From the NCBI GenBank assembly GCA_001942415.1, contig MKJX01000055.1, positions 32,467-96,466 of the forward strand: a stretch of 64,000 bases of DNA, in the 5' to 3' direction. The position numbers and the translations under genes are program-made. Below, piece after piece: positions 47,674 to 56,793 of this stretch; within the stretch, counting starts at the first letter, position 1; every line of letters starts with the position of its first letter. A model generated the notes under the pieces. That model worked only from the letters and a program-made list of their open reading frames with translations, was not told the DNA's origin and made no database searches. This stretch comes from Pseudonocardia sp. CNS-139 (GTDB lineage Bacteria > Actinomycetota > Actinomycetes > Mycobacteriales > Pseudonocardiaceae).

Positions 47674-47946
47674 GATCCACCCAGGGCTGGGCGCGCAGGT
47701 GTGAACCGGTGCGCGCGAAGGACGACGCCCGCCGCCGAGGGCGCGGGCGGAGAGGACCGGCTGCCGGGCCTGCTCGGGGAGCGGCCTAGCGCAGCCGGGT
47801 ACTCGGAGGTTCGTCCTCGTGCCCGAGATCCTGCGGACGCCCGAGCGGCCGCGCGCCGGCACGGCGCACGACAGGCTGGGGCAGGGCGTCCACGCCGGTA
47901 TCAGAACACCGGTCGGCGGCCGCGGCCAACGGTCTTGACGCGATCA
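47674..47946. other. Gap without a gene (273 bases)
   Basis: Between the SDR and CocE-type hydrolase genes. Both neighbours are on the minus strand. I see no ORF with a ribosome-binding site, no clear terminator, and only weak inverted repeats. Confidence 0.5.
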
Positions 47947-49613
47947 CTACGGCTGTCGGTCGTGGGGCCGTCGGTCGGGCACGGGCAGCCACAGCGCCGA
48001 GGGGTGGCCGGGGTCGTGGTGGACCGTCCGGTCGCCGGCGACGAGCGCGCGGCCGGTGGCGAGCGGCTCGCCGGTGCCGGGGTTGCGGGCGTAGCGCGGG
48101 TGGGCGCCGCCCGCGACCTGGAGCCGGATGCGGTGCCCGCGGCGGAAGGTGTGGGCGACGGGCCACAGCTCGACGTCCACCTCGACCGGGCCGCCACCGC
48201 GCGCCCCGCCGTCGACCCGGACGATCCCGTCGGTGACGTTGCGGGAGCGGTCGCGCGGCGTGACGTCGCAGAGCCGGGCGTACACGTCGTGGTGGGGGAC
48301 CGACGAGCCGGAGAACAGGCGGGCGCGCACCGGGCCGATCACCTCGAGGTCCGCCGTGAGCGGCAGGCTCGTGAACGTGAGCACGTCGGCGCGGCCCTCG
48401 ATCCGGCGGTTGTCCGCGGGGCCGGCGGTGAGCCCGACGGCGGTGCCGGCGACCGTCGGGGTGGGGTCGGCCGGGTCGTAGCGGAACCGGCTGGGCGGTG
48501 CGGCCGCCGGCGCGGGCTGGGCGGCGAGCCGGCCGCCGGGGTGCAGGTACCAGGGGGTCTCCCGGGCGGGCGGCGGCCAGCCCGGCAGGTCGACCCACCG
48601 GCGGGAGCCGGTGACCTGGACGCGCACCCCGGTCGGCGGCGCGGCACCCGTGTGGGCCGGGCCGAGTGCGGCGTCGAGCGCGGCGAGGGCGTCGCGCATC
48701 CCGGTGCGGGTGTAGAGGCCGCGCCCGTGCGACCAGGGCCCGACCAGGAGCCGGACCTGCCGGCCGGCGGCCAGGAGCGCCGCGTGGTCGGCGAGCATCC
48801 CGGGCAGGAAGAAGTCGTACCAGCCGCCCTGCAGGTACACGACCGGCGGCATGCGCCCGACGTTGCCGCGGTGGTCGGTGGTGCGCCAGTAGGGGTCGTC
48901 CGGTCCGTGGCGGATCCACTCCTGGAACCAGGGGACGTGCCGGCCGGTCAGCGCCAGGTCGGCATCGGCGACGGGCCGCGTCATCGCCGCGCGCCGCAGC
49001 TCCCGGGGCCCGGTGAACACGCCGAGCATCTGACGGGCGGTGCTGCCGTCGGCGCGGAACATCCCCTCGACGAGCTGCACCCAGCCCAGCGCGTTGCCCA
49101 GCGCGAACGCCCCGCCGGGGTACATGAACCGGTGCGCGAACTCCGACGGCGCGTCCTGGATGACCGCGATCCGCCACTCCGGCACGTCGCGGGCGCCAGC
49201 TCCCACTGGGCGAAACCGAGGTAGCTGGCGCCCCAGGTGGCCAGCGTCGCGCCGAACCACGGCTGGGCGCGCAGCCAGCTCAGCGTGCCGTCGCCGTCGG
49301 CCGGGTCGATGACGAACCCGTCGAACGCGCCGCCGGAGCCGTCCGTGCCGCGCAGGCTCTGGTAGAGCACCTGGTAGCCGCGCTCGGCCAGGAGCTGCGA
49401 CATCCGGTCCAGCGCGGCACCGCGCCCGTAGGGGCTGCGCAGGAGCACGAGCGGCGGCCGGTCGAGCTCGCGGCCGGTCCGGGGGTCGACGGGGAAGAAC
49501 CGGTTGGCGAGCAGCGCCACCCCGTCGGCCGCGGGGACGACCAGGTCCCGCTGCGCCCGCACCCGGTGTGGGCGCGCGGGGCGGACGCCGAACATCCTGC
49601 TCAGGGCGCTCAC
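47947..49613 (-). CDS. CocE/NonD family (S15) hydrolase (one frame slip)
   Basis: About 555 residues of the X-Pro dipeptidyl-peptidase S15/CocE fold: alpha/beta hydrolase with nucleophile in TWGASYLGFAQWEL, oxyanion Tyr region RSPYGRG, and His in LVGPWSHGRG, followed by the C-terminal jelly-roll (DVTPRDRSRNVTDGIVRVDGG). It cleaves ester or amide bonds of small acyl substrates. A base is missing near 49195. The start GTG overlaps the stop of an upstream 9-codon uORF, and the leader holds the conserved RNA element described below. Confidence 0.88.
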
Positions 49614-49639
49614 CGGAGCACCGGACCGAACTCAGCCAT
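49610..49639 (-). CDS. Leader peptide MAEFGPVLR coupled to the hydrolase gene
   Basis: A 9-codon ORF begins with ATG (49639) behind a good site GGGAGGC (spacing 5) and ends with a TGA that overlaps the GTG of the hydrolase (GTGA). Translation of the peptide would reload ribosomes at the hydrolase start, so the hydrolase depends on this site and on the RNA element above it. Confidence 0.45.
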   Translation of the reverse strand: MAEFGPVLR

Positions 49640-49729
49640 GACAAGCCTCCCGAGCGCGCGCGGAACGGTTCGCGCCGACCAGGCTTCCCGGCTCACCGCC
49701 GACGCGTCTCCCGCGCGCCGGGCGTTCGG
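49640..49729 (-). ncRNA. Candidate cis-regulatory RNA leader, copy A
   Basis: Minus-strand leader containing GCCGGGAAGCCTGGTCGGC (49676-49694), preceded by GTGA and followed by G. In this copy AAGCCT in the apical part is complementary to AGGCTT overlapping the ribosome-binding site of the leader peptide. A TAACCT -10 box (49730-49735) lies just upstream. The same core occurs at 50930 and 52396. Confidence 0.6.
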
Positions 49730-49741
49730 AGGTTACCATCA

Positions 49742-49757
49742 TTCAGAACATTCTGAA
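49742..49757. promoter_or_regulatory. Operator TTCAG-N6-CTGAA, site 1
   Basis: TTCAGAACATTCTGAA, 7-bp perfect arms, lies between the divergent hydrolase and regulator genes. On the minus strand it supplies the -35 (TTCAGA) 16 bases from TAACCT, so a bound regulator would block transcription. The same motif occurs at 52335. Confidence 0.7.
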
Positions 49758-49767
49758 GGTATGGGAA

Positions 49768-50256
49768 ATGGCTGCTGACAGTTCCGATCACGCCGGGCCC
49801 GACCGCGCGTCCGACGTCGGCGAGCGGCTCGCGCTCGCGCTGAGCCAGGCCGGCATGCAGCGCATGATCGCGCGCGTGCTCGCGGCCTTCCTGTTCAGCG
49901 ACCGCGAGTCGGTCACCGCGGCCGATCTCGGCGCCCAGCTGGGGGCGAGCGCCGGGGCGGTGTCGGGCGCGATCACGATGCTGCGCACCGTGGCGCTGAT
50001 CGAGCAGGTGCCGGCCCCGGGGAGCCGCCGCGCGCACTACCGGATGCGCCCGGACGCCTGGGCCACGCTCATGAGCGGCCAGAACGCGATCATCGGCACG
50101 ATGCGCGAGATCGGCGACGCCGGCCTGGCCGTGGTCCCGGAGGGCGGCCCGGCGGCCGTCCGGCTGCGGGAGATGCGGGACTTCTACGCCTACATGCTCG
50201 ACGAGCTTCCGGAGCTGCTCGAACGGTGGCGGCGGAGCCGGGCGGACGGCGGCTGA
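49768..50256 (+). CDS. GbsR/MarR-like transcriptional regulator
   Basis: A 162-residue winged-helix regulator. Helices near residues 25-45 (LALSQAGMQRMIARVLAAFLFS) lead into an HTH (TAADLGAQLGASAGAVSGAITMLRTVALIEQVPAPGSRRAHYRM), with a C-terminal dimerisation helix. The style is GbsR/PadR-like MarR. It diverges from the CocE-type hydrolase, and TTCAGAACATTCTGAA sits between their promoters, so it is the obvious candidate for binding this operator and its copy at 52335. Confidence 0.8.
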   Translation: MAADSSDHAGPDRASDVGERLALALSQAGMQRMIARVLAAFLFSDRESVTAADLGAQLGASAGAVSGAITMLRTVALIEQVPAPGSRRAHYRMRPDAWATLMSGQNAIIGTMREIGDAGLAVVPEGGPAAVRLREMRDFYAYMLDELPELLERWRRSRADGG

Positions 50257-50267
50257 CCGGCCGGCGC

Positions 50268-50351
50268 TCAGAGGCGTTGCAGGCCGCGGAGCACCAGGAC
50301 GAGCAACGTGAACCCCGCGATGATCAGCAGCGCATAGGCTACGTCGGCCAT
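50268..50351 (-). CDS. Tiny single-pass membrane peptide, 27 residues
   Basis: MADVAYALLIIAGFTLLVLV begins a peptide with one membrane helix and a basic end (LRGLQRL). A ribosome-binding site (AAAGGA, 7 bases before the ATG) is present. It resembles small KdpF-like peptides in shape, but no kdpA is nearby. It overlaps the end of the 66-residue gene below, and its sequence is similar to that gene's helix and to the tail at 46793. Confidence 0.5.
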   Translation of the reverse strand: MADVAYALLIIAGFTLLVLVLRGLQRL

Positions 50352-50539
50352 GCCGGATCCTTTCGGTGTCGCGTTTCGCCGGGGCCGGCCTCGTCGGGGT
50401 GGTCCCGCTGCGCGGGACGCCCGCGGCGCAGCACGGCCCGCAGGCCCAGGACGCCGACCGCGAGGTAGCCGCCCGCCAGCAGGGCGATGAAGACGACGTC
50501 CGCGCCGATGCCGGCGCCGACCTCCGCGATCACGGGCAC
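50339..50539 (-). CDS. Small single-pass membrane protein, 66 residues
   Basis: From a GTG (50539): a hydrophobic helix (GADVVFIALLAGGYLAVGVLGLRAVLRR) followed by a polar basic/acidic tail. Its last codons overlap the start of the 27-residue peptide, so the two are coupled. The ADVVFIALL segment resembles ADVAYALLI of the next peptide, suggesting ancient duplication. Function is unknown. Confidence 0.5.
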   Translation of the reverse strand: MPVIAEVGAGIGADVVFIALLAGGYLAVGVLGLRAVLRRGRPAQRDHPDEAGPGETRHRKDPAWPT

Positions 50540-50913
50540 GTTCCGGGGGAGAGGGGGCGCACGGCGCTCGGGCGACGACGGCGGCGCCTGGGCTGGTGCA
50601 GGGGCATCGTCCGATTGTCGGCAGCCGGTGGCCCGGCTGCCGGGCCGGAACGGGGAGATTGACGCGATCCTGACGGCGATCCCGCCGGGGATCCGGCCGG
50701 GCTGCCCGGCGGCCGGCCGGAGCCGGGTGTGACCTCCGGCCCCCGGCGTCCCGCAGGTGAGGTCGCCGACCGCGCGTGCGCGCTGCCGAACCCCTGCTGA
50801 CCAGGGCAGATCCGGCGGTGGGGCGGGTCCGGTGCCGGGGCCCGCCGTCCGGCCGCGCCCCGGGCCGCGGATCCGGGCCGGACGATTTCCGGGCGGGCGC
50901 GCCAACGTTTCGT
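50540..50913. other. Gap without a gene, upstream of nhaA (374 bases)
   Basis: Contains no ORF with support; TTGACG near 50660 is an isolated -35-like box. The nhaA promoter and leader begin at 50914. Confidence 0.45.
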
Positions 50914-51003
50914 TAACCTGGACCGCGGTGTGCCGGGAAGTCTGGTCGGCCGCGAGCGCGAGCTCGTGAACGCCGTTCCACGACGCTCCCGAAGGAGTCC
51001 GCC
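50914..51003 (+). ncRNA. nhaA promoter and candidate cis-regulatory RNA leader, copy B
   Basis: TAACCT (50914-50919) is the -10. The leader then carries GCCGGGAAGTCTGGTCGGC (50932-50950), the same core as copies A and C with T for C at one site, ending 54 bases before the nhaA ATG (51004), which has GAAGGAG as its ribosome-binding site. No TTCAG-N6-CTGAA operator is present here. Confidence 0.6.
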
Positions 51004-52319
51004 ATGGGCACACCCGGCCGCGACACCACGTCCCCCACGTCACTGTTCGCCCGCGGCAGCTGGCGCGAGGTCCGCCGGATCGGCGACATCCTGCGCATGG
51101 AGACCGTCGGCGGGGTGCTGCTCGCGCTCGCCGCCGGTGTCGCGCTGGTCTGGGCGAACTCGCCGTGGGCGGACGCCTACGGCGCGCTGAGCGGGTTCCG
51201 GGTCGGCCCCGCGGCGCTGCACCTGGACCTGACGCTGGCGCAGTGGGCCGCCGACGGGCTGCTGGCGATCTTCTTCTTCGTCGCCGGGCTGGAGCTCAAA
51301 CGCGAGTTCGTGGTCGGTGACCTGCGCGACCCGCGCCGGGCCACGCTGCCCGTCGCCGCGGCCGTGGGCGGCATGACCGTCCCGGCGCTGGTCTACGTCG
51401 CGTTCAACGCCGGCAGCGGCGGTGGCGCGTTGCAGGGCTGGGCGATCCCGACCGCCACCGACATCGCCTTCGCCCTCGCGGTGCTCGCGATCATCAGCAC
51501 GCACCTGCCCGCGGCGCTGCGGACGTTCCTGCTGACCCTCGCGGTGGTCGACGACCTGCTCGCGATCGTGGTCATCGCCGTCTTCTACACCGACACCCTC
51601 CAGCCGGTGCCGCTGCTGCTGGCGCTGCTCCCGCTGGCGGTGTTCGGGGTGCTCGTGCAGCGGCGGGTGCGCTCGTGGTGGCTGCTGCTGCCGCTGGCCG
51701 TCCTGACCTGGGCGCTGGTGCACGAGTCCGGCGTGCACGCCACGGTCGCCGGGGTGCTGCTCGCGTTCACCGTGCCGGTGATCCGCCGCGCCGAGGGGCC
51801 CGGGCCGGGGCTGGCGGAGCACTTCGAGCACCGCTTCCGGCCGCTGTCGGCCGGGGTGGCGGTGCCGGTGTTCGCGTTCTTCGCCGCCGGGGTGGCCGTC
51901 GCCGCGGGCGGCGGGATCGGCGCGACGCTCACCGACACCGTGACCCTGGGCATCGTCGCCGGCCTGGTGCTGGGCAAACCGCTGGGGGTGTTCGGCTCGG
52001 CGTGGCTGGTGCAGCGGTTCACCCGGGCCCGCCTGGCGGACGGCCTGAGCTGGTGGGACGTGCTGGGGCTGGCGATGCTCGCCGGCATGGGCTTCACCGT
52101 CTCGCTGCTCATCGGCGAGCTGGCGTTCGGGCCGGGCACCGGCCTCGACGAGCACGTCAAGATCGGCGTGCTCGTCGGCTCGATCGTCTCGGCGCTGCTC
52201 GCGGCGATGGTGCTGCGCATCCGCAACCGGCACTACCGCCGGCTGTGCGCCGAGGAGGAGCGCGACACCGACGCGACGGCGTCCCGGACGTCTACGAGAC
52301 CGGTGTCGAGGGACGCTGA
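51004..52319 (+). CDS. nhaA: Na+/H+ antiporter NhaA (one frame slip)
   Basis: About 438 residues with 11-12 membrane helices. The ion-site aspartates are present: [10 protein letters not shown] (D153) and [14 protein letters not shown] (D183, D184, matching E. coli D163/D164), and [22 protein letters not shown] and [11 protein letters not shown] motifs follow. It exchanges Na+ or Li+ for protons for pH and salt homeostasis. One base missing near 52274 restores the usual [14 protein letters not shown] end. A conserved RNA leader precedes it, suggesting ion- or pH-linked regulation. Confidence 0.95.
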
Positions 52320-52334
52320 GTATCGCTCAGTATC

Positions 52335-52363
52335 TTCAGAGATTACTGAAATCGTGGTAGGGT
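52335..52363 (+). promoter_or_regulatory. Operator TTCAG-N6-CTGAA, site 2, and glycosyltransferase operon promoter
   Basis: TTCAGAGATTACTGAA (52335-52350) supplies the -35 TTCAGA, spaced 17 bases from TAGGGT (52358-52363). Geometry matches site 1. An adjoining dyad CTGAG-TATCG-CTCAG (52316-52330) partly overlaps the nhaA stop. Confidence 0.7.
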
Positions 52364-52491
52364 CTGGCCTCGCCGGTGCTTCGTGCGCCGGTGGTGAGCC
52401 GGGAAGCCTGGTCGGCGCCGTACCCGCAGCTGCCCTGTTGCATCCAGCCGGGCAGCGCGTGGACGGCCGTCGACGTGGCTCGGAGGCTCCC
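52364..52491 (+). ncRNA. Candidate cis-regulatory RNA leader, copy C
   Basis: Leader of the glycosyltransferase operon with GTGA + GCCGGGAAGCCTGGTCGGC + G (core at 52398-52416). AGCCT in the loop is complementary to AGGCT in the ribosome-binding region (GGAGGCTCCC) before the GTG at 52492, paralleling copy A. An extra hairpin-like segment (CGCCGGTGCTTCGTGCGCCGG) precedes the core. Confidence 0.6.
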
Positions 52492-53795
52492 GTGAAGGTT
52501 CTCGTCCTGGCGTTCGGCACCCGCGGTGACGTGCAGCCGTTCGTCGCGCTGGCCCGTGAGCTGCGGGAACGCGGCCACGAGCCGGTGCTGGCCGCGCCGG
52601 GGCGGTTCGCCGGGCTCGCGGCCGAGCACGGGCTGCCCCTGTCCGTCGTCGACGACGGGCCGCTGCGGCTCATGGACGGCAGCGGGGCCGTCGACCAGGT
52701 CATGAACGGCGGGATCCGGGGCAGGGTGGCGCTGGCGCAGGCCATGCCGGCGAGCTTCCGGCGGGTCTTCGACGACGCCACGGCGATCGCGACGACCGGC
52801 GCCGGCCGCGGTGCGGACGTGATCGTGCACAACGGGCAGATCATCGCCGCACCGCACCTGGCCGAGAAGCTCGGCACACCGGCGGTGCTCGCCCTCACCG
52901 TGCCGCTGTACGTGCCGACCCGCGCGTTCCCGTGGCCCGGGCAGGCCCTGCCCGGATGGCTGCCGGGCGCCCTGCCCGGGCCGCTCAACAAGGCGAGCTT
53001 CCTGGGGATGCGGGCGCCGCGGTGATGTTCGGCCGGGTCGTGGACCGCTGGCGGGCGGAAGGGCTCGGGCTGCCGCGCCGGCCCGGGCGCCACGACCCGC
53101 TGCGCACGCCCGACGGCCGCCCGGCGCCGGTGCTCAACGCCGTCAGCCGGCACGTCGTGCCCCCGCCGGCCGACTGGCCCGACAGCGTCACCACCACCGG
53201 CTACTGGTTCCTCCCGGCCGCCGCCGACACGCTGCCCGAGCCCGTCAGCCGCTTCCTCACGGCCGGCGCGCCGCCCGTGCTCGTCGGGTTCGGCAGCATG
53301 GCCGGCCCCGACCCCGCCGCCACCACCCGCACGGTGCTGGCGGCCGTCGCCCGGGCCGGGGTCCGGGCGATCCTGGCCACCGGCTGGGGCGGGCTGGCCG
53401 ACATCGCCCGGACCGGCCCGCCGGACGGGGTGCTCGCGGTCGAGGAAGTCCCGCACGACCTGCTGCTCCCGCACGTCGCGGCCGTCGTGCACCACGGCGG
53501 CGCGGGCACCGGCGCCGCCGCCGCGGCCGCCGGGGTCCCGCAGGTGATCTGCCCGTTCGTCGCCGACCAGCCGTTCTGGGGCGACCGCATGCACCGCCTC
53601 GGCGTCGCCCCGCCCCCGCTCCCGCAGCGCCGGCTGACGGCCGAGGGGCTCGCGTCCGTCCTCGCGCACGCCGCCACCGACCGGCGCATGCGCGCCACGG
53701 CGGCGGCGCTCGGCGCCCGGATCCGCACCGAGCACGGTGCCGGGGCGGCCGCCGCGCGCCTGGAGGAGCTGGTGGCCGCCCGGGCGACCCGATAA
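52492..53795 (+). CDS. Family 1 glycosyltransferase, UGT/GtfB-like (one frame slip)
   Basis: About 434 residues of the GT-B fold: N-terminal [37 protein letters not shown], acceptor-binding middle region with [19 protein letters not shown], and the nucleotide-sugar motif [36 protein letters not shown]. It transfers a sugar from UDP- or TDP-sugar to a lipid, sterol-like or polyketide acceptor. A base missing near 53012 restores [18 protein letters not shown]. It heads an operon with a second glycosyltransferase and a hydrolase. Confidence 0.9.
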
Positions 53796-53799
53796 ACCC

Positions 53800-55009
53800 A
53801 TGCGGATCCTGTTGCTGACCGCGGGCAGCCGGGGCGACGTCGAGCCGTTCGCCGCGCTGGCCCGGCGCGCCCGCCGCGAGGGCCACGACGTGCGGCTGGC
53901 GGCGACCGCCGGCCCGGCGGACCTCGCGGCCTCCGGGGTGGACGCGGTCGGGCTGGCCGGCGACTTCGCCGCCGTCGCGGCCGCGCAGGGGGTGTCGCCG
54001 TGGGCTGCCCTGCGCTCCTACCGGTCGGTGGTCGCGCCGATGATGGCCGCGATGCTGCGTTCCGCGGTCGACGTCGCGATGGCCCACCGGCCGGACGTGA
54101 TCGTCGCGCACCCGAAGGTCCTCTCGGCCCGGCTCGCGGCCGCCCGGCTCGGCGTGCCGTACGTGGCGGTCGAGCTGGTGCCGACGCTCAGCCCCACCCG
54201 GGAGTTCGCCGCCGCCGGCGTCACGACCGCCGACCTCGGTGCCGCGAACCGCCTCACCTACCGGCTCGGCGCCGCGGCCGAGGCCGCGTTCCGCGGCCCG
54301 CTGCGCCGGCTGCGCGCCGACCTCGGCCTCCCGTCCCGTGGCCGGCTCCCCGGCCCCGCGCTGACCGCCGTCGCCGTGAGCCGGTCGCTGCTCCCACCCC
54401 CGCCGGACTGGCCGGAGACGACCCGCGCCGTCGGCCACTGGCACGACGGCACGGGGGACGGCGAGGCCGATCCCGAGCTGGACGCGTTCCTGGCCCGCGG
54501 CGACGTGCTCTACGCCGGCCTCGGCTCGATGACGGCACCCGGCGCGCAGGAGCGGGGCCGCGCCGTGGTCGGGGCGGCGCGGGCGAGCCGCCTGCGGGTC
54601 CTGGTCGTGACCGGCTGGGGCGGGCTGGAGGTCCCGGCCGGCACCGACTCCGGCGACGACGTGCTCGTCCGCCGCGCCGTGCCGCACCACCTGGTCCTGC
54701 CGCGCTGCGCCGCCGCGGTCCACCACGGCGCGCCGGCACCGTGCACGCCGTGCTGCGCGCCGGGCTCCCGTCGGTTGTCGTGCCGTTCGTCGCCGACCAG
54801 CCCTTCTGGGCCCGGCTCCTGCACCGGCGCGGGCTCGCCGCGCCACCGGTGGCCCACCGGGACCTGACCACCGGCCGGCTCACGGCCGCGCTCGCCGCCC
54901 TGCCGCCGGCGGCCGCCGTCCGGCCCGTGCGCGACGGCCTCCTGACCGAGGACGCTGCGGCGCGATGCTCGCCCTGCTCGGCGGGCTCGTCCCGGCGGCG
55001 GGCCGGTGA
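53800..55009 (+). CDS. Family 1 glycosyltransferase, UGT/GtfB-like, second copy (two frame slips)
   Basis: About 403 residues, related to the preceding gene. N-terminal RILLLTAGSRGDVEPFAALARRARREGHDVRLAATAGP and the donor motif [41 protein letters not shown]. The two enzymes may add two sugars or act on different acceptors. Missing bases near 54731 and 54960 were restored, the second giving the end AMLALLGGLVPAAGR and a stop overlapping the next gene by GTGA. The ATG lies 5 bases after the upstream stop. Confidence 0.88.
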
Positions 55010-55889
55010 GCGGCGTCGCCCGGCCGACGACCACCGTCGAGCTGGACGAGGGCGTGGTCGAGTACCGCCACGACCGGCGCGGCGGCCCGACCGTCCTGAT
55101 CCTCTACGGCGGGCACATGCGGGCCGGGCTGGCGCTGGGGGAGGACGTGTTCGCCGCCGCCGGCTGCTCGGTGCTGGTGCCGTCGCGTCCCGGCTACGGG
55201 CGCACACCCCTGTCGACCGGCCGGACGAGCGCCGGGTTCGCCGACGTCGTCCGCTCGCTGTGCGCACGGCTCGGTGTGCCGACCGTGGCCGCCGTGGTGG
55301 GCGTGTCGGGCGGCGGACCCACCGCGACCGCGCTCGCCGCCCGCCACCCCGGCCTGGTGGAGCGGGTCGTCCTGCAGAGCGCGCTCGGCCCGCTGCCCTG
55401 GCCGGGCCGCCGGACCCGCCTCGCGCCCGGCTCGCCTTCACCGGCGCGACCGAGGGCCTCACCTGGTCGATCGTGCGCGCGACGATGCGGGCCGCCCCCG
55501 ACGCGGGCCTGCGGACGATGCTGGGATCGCTCTCCCTGCGGCCGGCCCGGGAGGTCGTGGCGGCGCTGTCGGCCGAGGACCGCGCGCGCCTGGTCGACCT
55601 GTTCTCGCGCATGCGGTCCGGCCGCGGCTTCGGCAACGACCTCGACGACGTCGCCGACCTCGCCACCGGACCCGGCACGTCCCGGGAGGTCACCCAGCCG
55701 ACCCTGGTGATCGCCAGCCGGAACGACCGGGCCGTGCCGTTCGCCCACGCCGAGGCGCTCGCCGCCGCGATCCGGCGCAGCCGGCTCGTCGAGAGCCACG
55801 CCGACAGCCACCTGATCTGGTTCTCCCCCGACTGGCCGGCGGTCGGCCGGGAGATCCGCGAGTTCCTGACGGAGCCGGTCCCGCCGTAG
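55006..55889 (+). CDS. Alpha/beta-hydrolase (one frame slip)
   Basis: About 294 residues. The nucleophile elbow is VVGVSGGGPTATALAARHPG (GxSxG), with the acid residue probably in VIASRNDRAVPFAHAEALA and His in ESHADSHLIW. It is translationally coupled to the second glycosyltransferase gene, so it may trim, acylate or hydrolyse the glycosylated product. A base is missing near 55427. Confidence 0.88.
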
Positions 55890-55901
55890 CCCGCGCCGGT
55901 C

Positions 55902-56691
55902 TCAGCCCACCGCGACCAGGCTCCGCAGCAGGGCACCCACCCGGGGGCGGCGGCGTTGCCCGCGGCGAGCACGTCGACCGCGTCGAGCGGGCCCGCGGCC
56001 ACGGCCCGCGGCGACGTTCGTGACGAGGGACAGCCCGAGCACCTCCATGCCCGCGGCGCGGGCCGCGATCGCCTCCAGCACCGTGGACATGCCCACGAGG
56101 TCGGCGCCCAGCGTGCGCAGCATGCGGATCTCGGCGGGCGTCTCGAAGTGCGGGCCGGGCAGCCCGGCGTAGACGCCTTCGGCCAGCGCCGGGTCGATCG
56201 TGCGGGCGAGGGCGCGCAGCCGCGGCGAGTACAGGTCGGTCAGGTCGGTGAACCGCGGCCCGGTCAGCGGCGAGCGTGCGGTCAGGTTGAGGTGGTCGGC
56301 GACCAGCACCGGCTGTCCCACCTGCAGCCCGGCGCGGATCCCGCCTGCGGCGTTGGTCAGCACGACCGTCCGGCACCCCGCCGCCGCGGCCGTCGCCACC
56401 GCGTGCACGACCGCGTCGACGCCGTGCCCCTCGTAGAGGTGGGTGCGGCCGAGGAACACCAGCGTGCGGCGGTCGCCGACCGCCACGGAGCGGACGGTGC
56501 CCTCGTGCCCGGTCACACCGGGCGGCCGGAAGCCCGGCAGGTCGGCCGTCGCCACCTCGGGGCCGGCGCCGAGCACGTCGGCGGCGGGCCGCCACCCCGA
56601 GCCGAGCACGACGGCGACGTCGTGCGTGTCGGCGCCGGTCGCGCGGGCGAGCGCCGCCGCGGCGGCGCGGGCTCGGATCGGGGCTGCTCAT
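55902..56691 (-). CDS. Purine nucleoside phosphorylase (three frame slips)
   Basis: About 262 residues of the PNP (nucleoside phosphorylase-I, trimeric) family. Motifs: [14 protein letters not shown] (phosphate binding), [64 protein letters not shown], which hold the purine and ribose sites. It splits purine nucleosides with phosphate for salvage. Slips near 56670, 56005 and 55945 separate the termini from the core. It faces the glycosyltransferase operon tail to tail. Confidence 0.87.
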
Positions 56692-56793
56692 GGGCGGGAG
56701 CCTAGGTCGCCGCTGCGCCCGCGACGGGGAACGTCACCGGTCGGTAAGCGGTCGCGGGCCTCCGGGGGGCACCCGCCCGGCGACGATCACGGC

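Noticed and set aside
50268..50351. The 27-residue peptide as KdpF of a Kdp potassium pump
   Set aside because: Size and helix fit, but no kdpA, kdpB or kdpC gene is in the window.
52364..52491. The conserved leader as a cobalamin or classic c-di-AMP riboswitch
   Set aside because: The known consensus blocks of those classes are not visible; only the short core is shared among the three copies.
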